Assembly: GCA_003486385.1 (NCBI GenBank)
Contig: DNFT01000068.1
Location: 1-5,607, forward strand
Length of the DNA: 5,607 nt
Direction: 5' to 3'
From: Eubacterium sp.
Lineage (GTDB): Bacteria > Bacillota > Clostridia > Lachnospirales > Lachnospiraceae
Positions 5,389 to 5,607 of this stretch are shown here, piece after piece. A program made the translations under genes and the position numbers. The notes under the pieces were generated by a model. It made no database searches and was not told the origin of the DNA. It saw nothing but the letters and a program-made list of their open reading frames with translations. The first letter of the stretch is position 1; each line of letters opens with the position of its first letter.

Positions 5389-5607
5389 TTATCGTCTGCC
5401 ATCACTCTCCGGCAGCAATGTAACAAAATAATAAATAATTCCAAATACAGCTATACTTCCCACCATAATGCCAAGCATCTGATTTACACTTACCACATTT
5501 CCATGAAATACCGGATTGCAATCAAGAGTGTCTCTTATCGCTTCAACCATTTCAGCCGGATAATGTTTTCTCTCCATCTCCTTAAAAACTCCGTGAAGCA
5601 TATGATT
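5389..5607 (-). CDS. hypothetical protein with C-terminal membrane helix, 5' end outside the window
   Basis: The frame ends at TAA 5391-5389 and is open to the window edge: two codons (Asn, His) precede the first ATG at 5601-5599, so the start may lie outside. From that ATG, 70 residues are visible: a charged amphipathic segment (VFKEMERKHYPAEMVEAIRD), then a single strong hydrophobic helix at about 42-64 (MLGIMVGSIAVFGIIYYF), then the short tail LPESDGRR. I do not recognise the family. It could be a small single-pass membrane protein or the C terminus of a larger one. It lies 38 bp upstream of the GNAT remnant on the same strand, so the two may have been cotranscribed and ended by the terminator at 4922-4958. 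Confidence 0.5.
   Translation of the reverse strand, partial: NHMLHGVFKEMERKHYPAEMVEAIRDTLDCNPVFHGNVVSVNQMLGIMVGSIAVFGIIYYFVTLLPESDGRR

Noticed and set aside
5389..5412. LPESDG near the C terminus of the 70-residue ORF as a sortase signal
   Set aside because: It follows the membrane helix instead of preceding it, and does not match LPxTG.

Overview
The window looks like an accessory stretch of a Gram-positive Clostridia chromosome, most likely Lachnospiraceae. The support is indirect: strong AGGAG-type ribosome binding sites, a BlaI plus M56-peptidase regulatory pair, BspA-type leucine-rich repeats, a GNAT acetyltransferase of a type I associate with Lachnospiraceae, and a GGGACC-type palindrome. 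I see no species-level marker. All recognisable genes are on the minus strand, so transcription runs from high to low coordinates.

In transcription order: (1) 5607-5389 holds the 3' end of an unrecognised ORF with one membrane helix near its C terminus. (2) 5350-4911 is a decayed locus: the N-terminal half of a GNAT acetyltransferase, with TGA where Trp is expected, is joined in frame at about 5090 to a piece of a BspA-like LRR_5 protein. The LRR frame breaks at about 5020-5033, and the remnant runs into an intrinsic terminator at 4922-4958. (3) 4892-3262 is a hipBA toxin-antitoxin operon with its own promoter, which carries a pair of imperfect 21-22 bp direct repeats 30-31 bp apart. HipB is an XRE-type DNA-binding antitoxin. 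HipA is a full-length Ser/Thr kinase toxin with all catalytic motifs visible. (4) 3233-241 is a three-gene operon: a BlaI/MecI-family repressor, an M56 BlaR1/MecR1-like membrane peptidase whose start overlaps the repressor stop (ATGA), and, 23 bp on, a 12-helix MFS transporter. Its promoter (TTGACA, 17 bp, TAGAGT) is overlaid by one perfect 18-bp palindrome, with a second related palindrome just downstream of the predicted transcription start. This is a classic autoregulated design. (5) 240-1 holds a long terminator-like hairpin just after the transporter stop, then about 140 bp with at most a gene fragment, and a 54-bp REP/MITE-like palindrome at the window edge.

The most interesting unit is the repressor-protease-transporter operon. 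The M56 protein keeps its zinc-protease core but has only about 110 residues after its last membrane helix, with no penicillin-binding domain. It therefore probably senses something other than a beta-lactam and controls the MFS transporter. The hipBA promoter repeats and the GNAT/LRR chimera are the other points worth a second look. I found no tRNA, rRNA, CRISPR array or intact insertion sequence.
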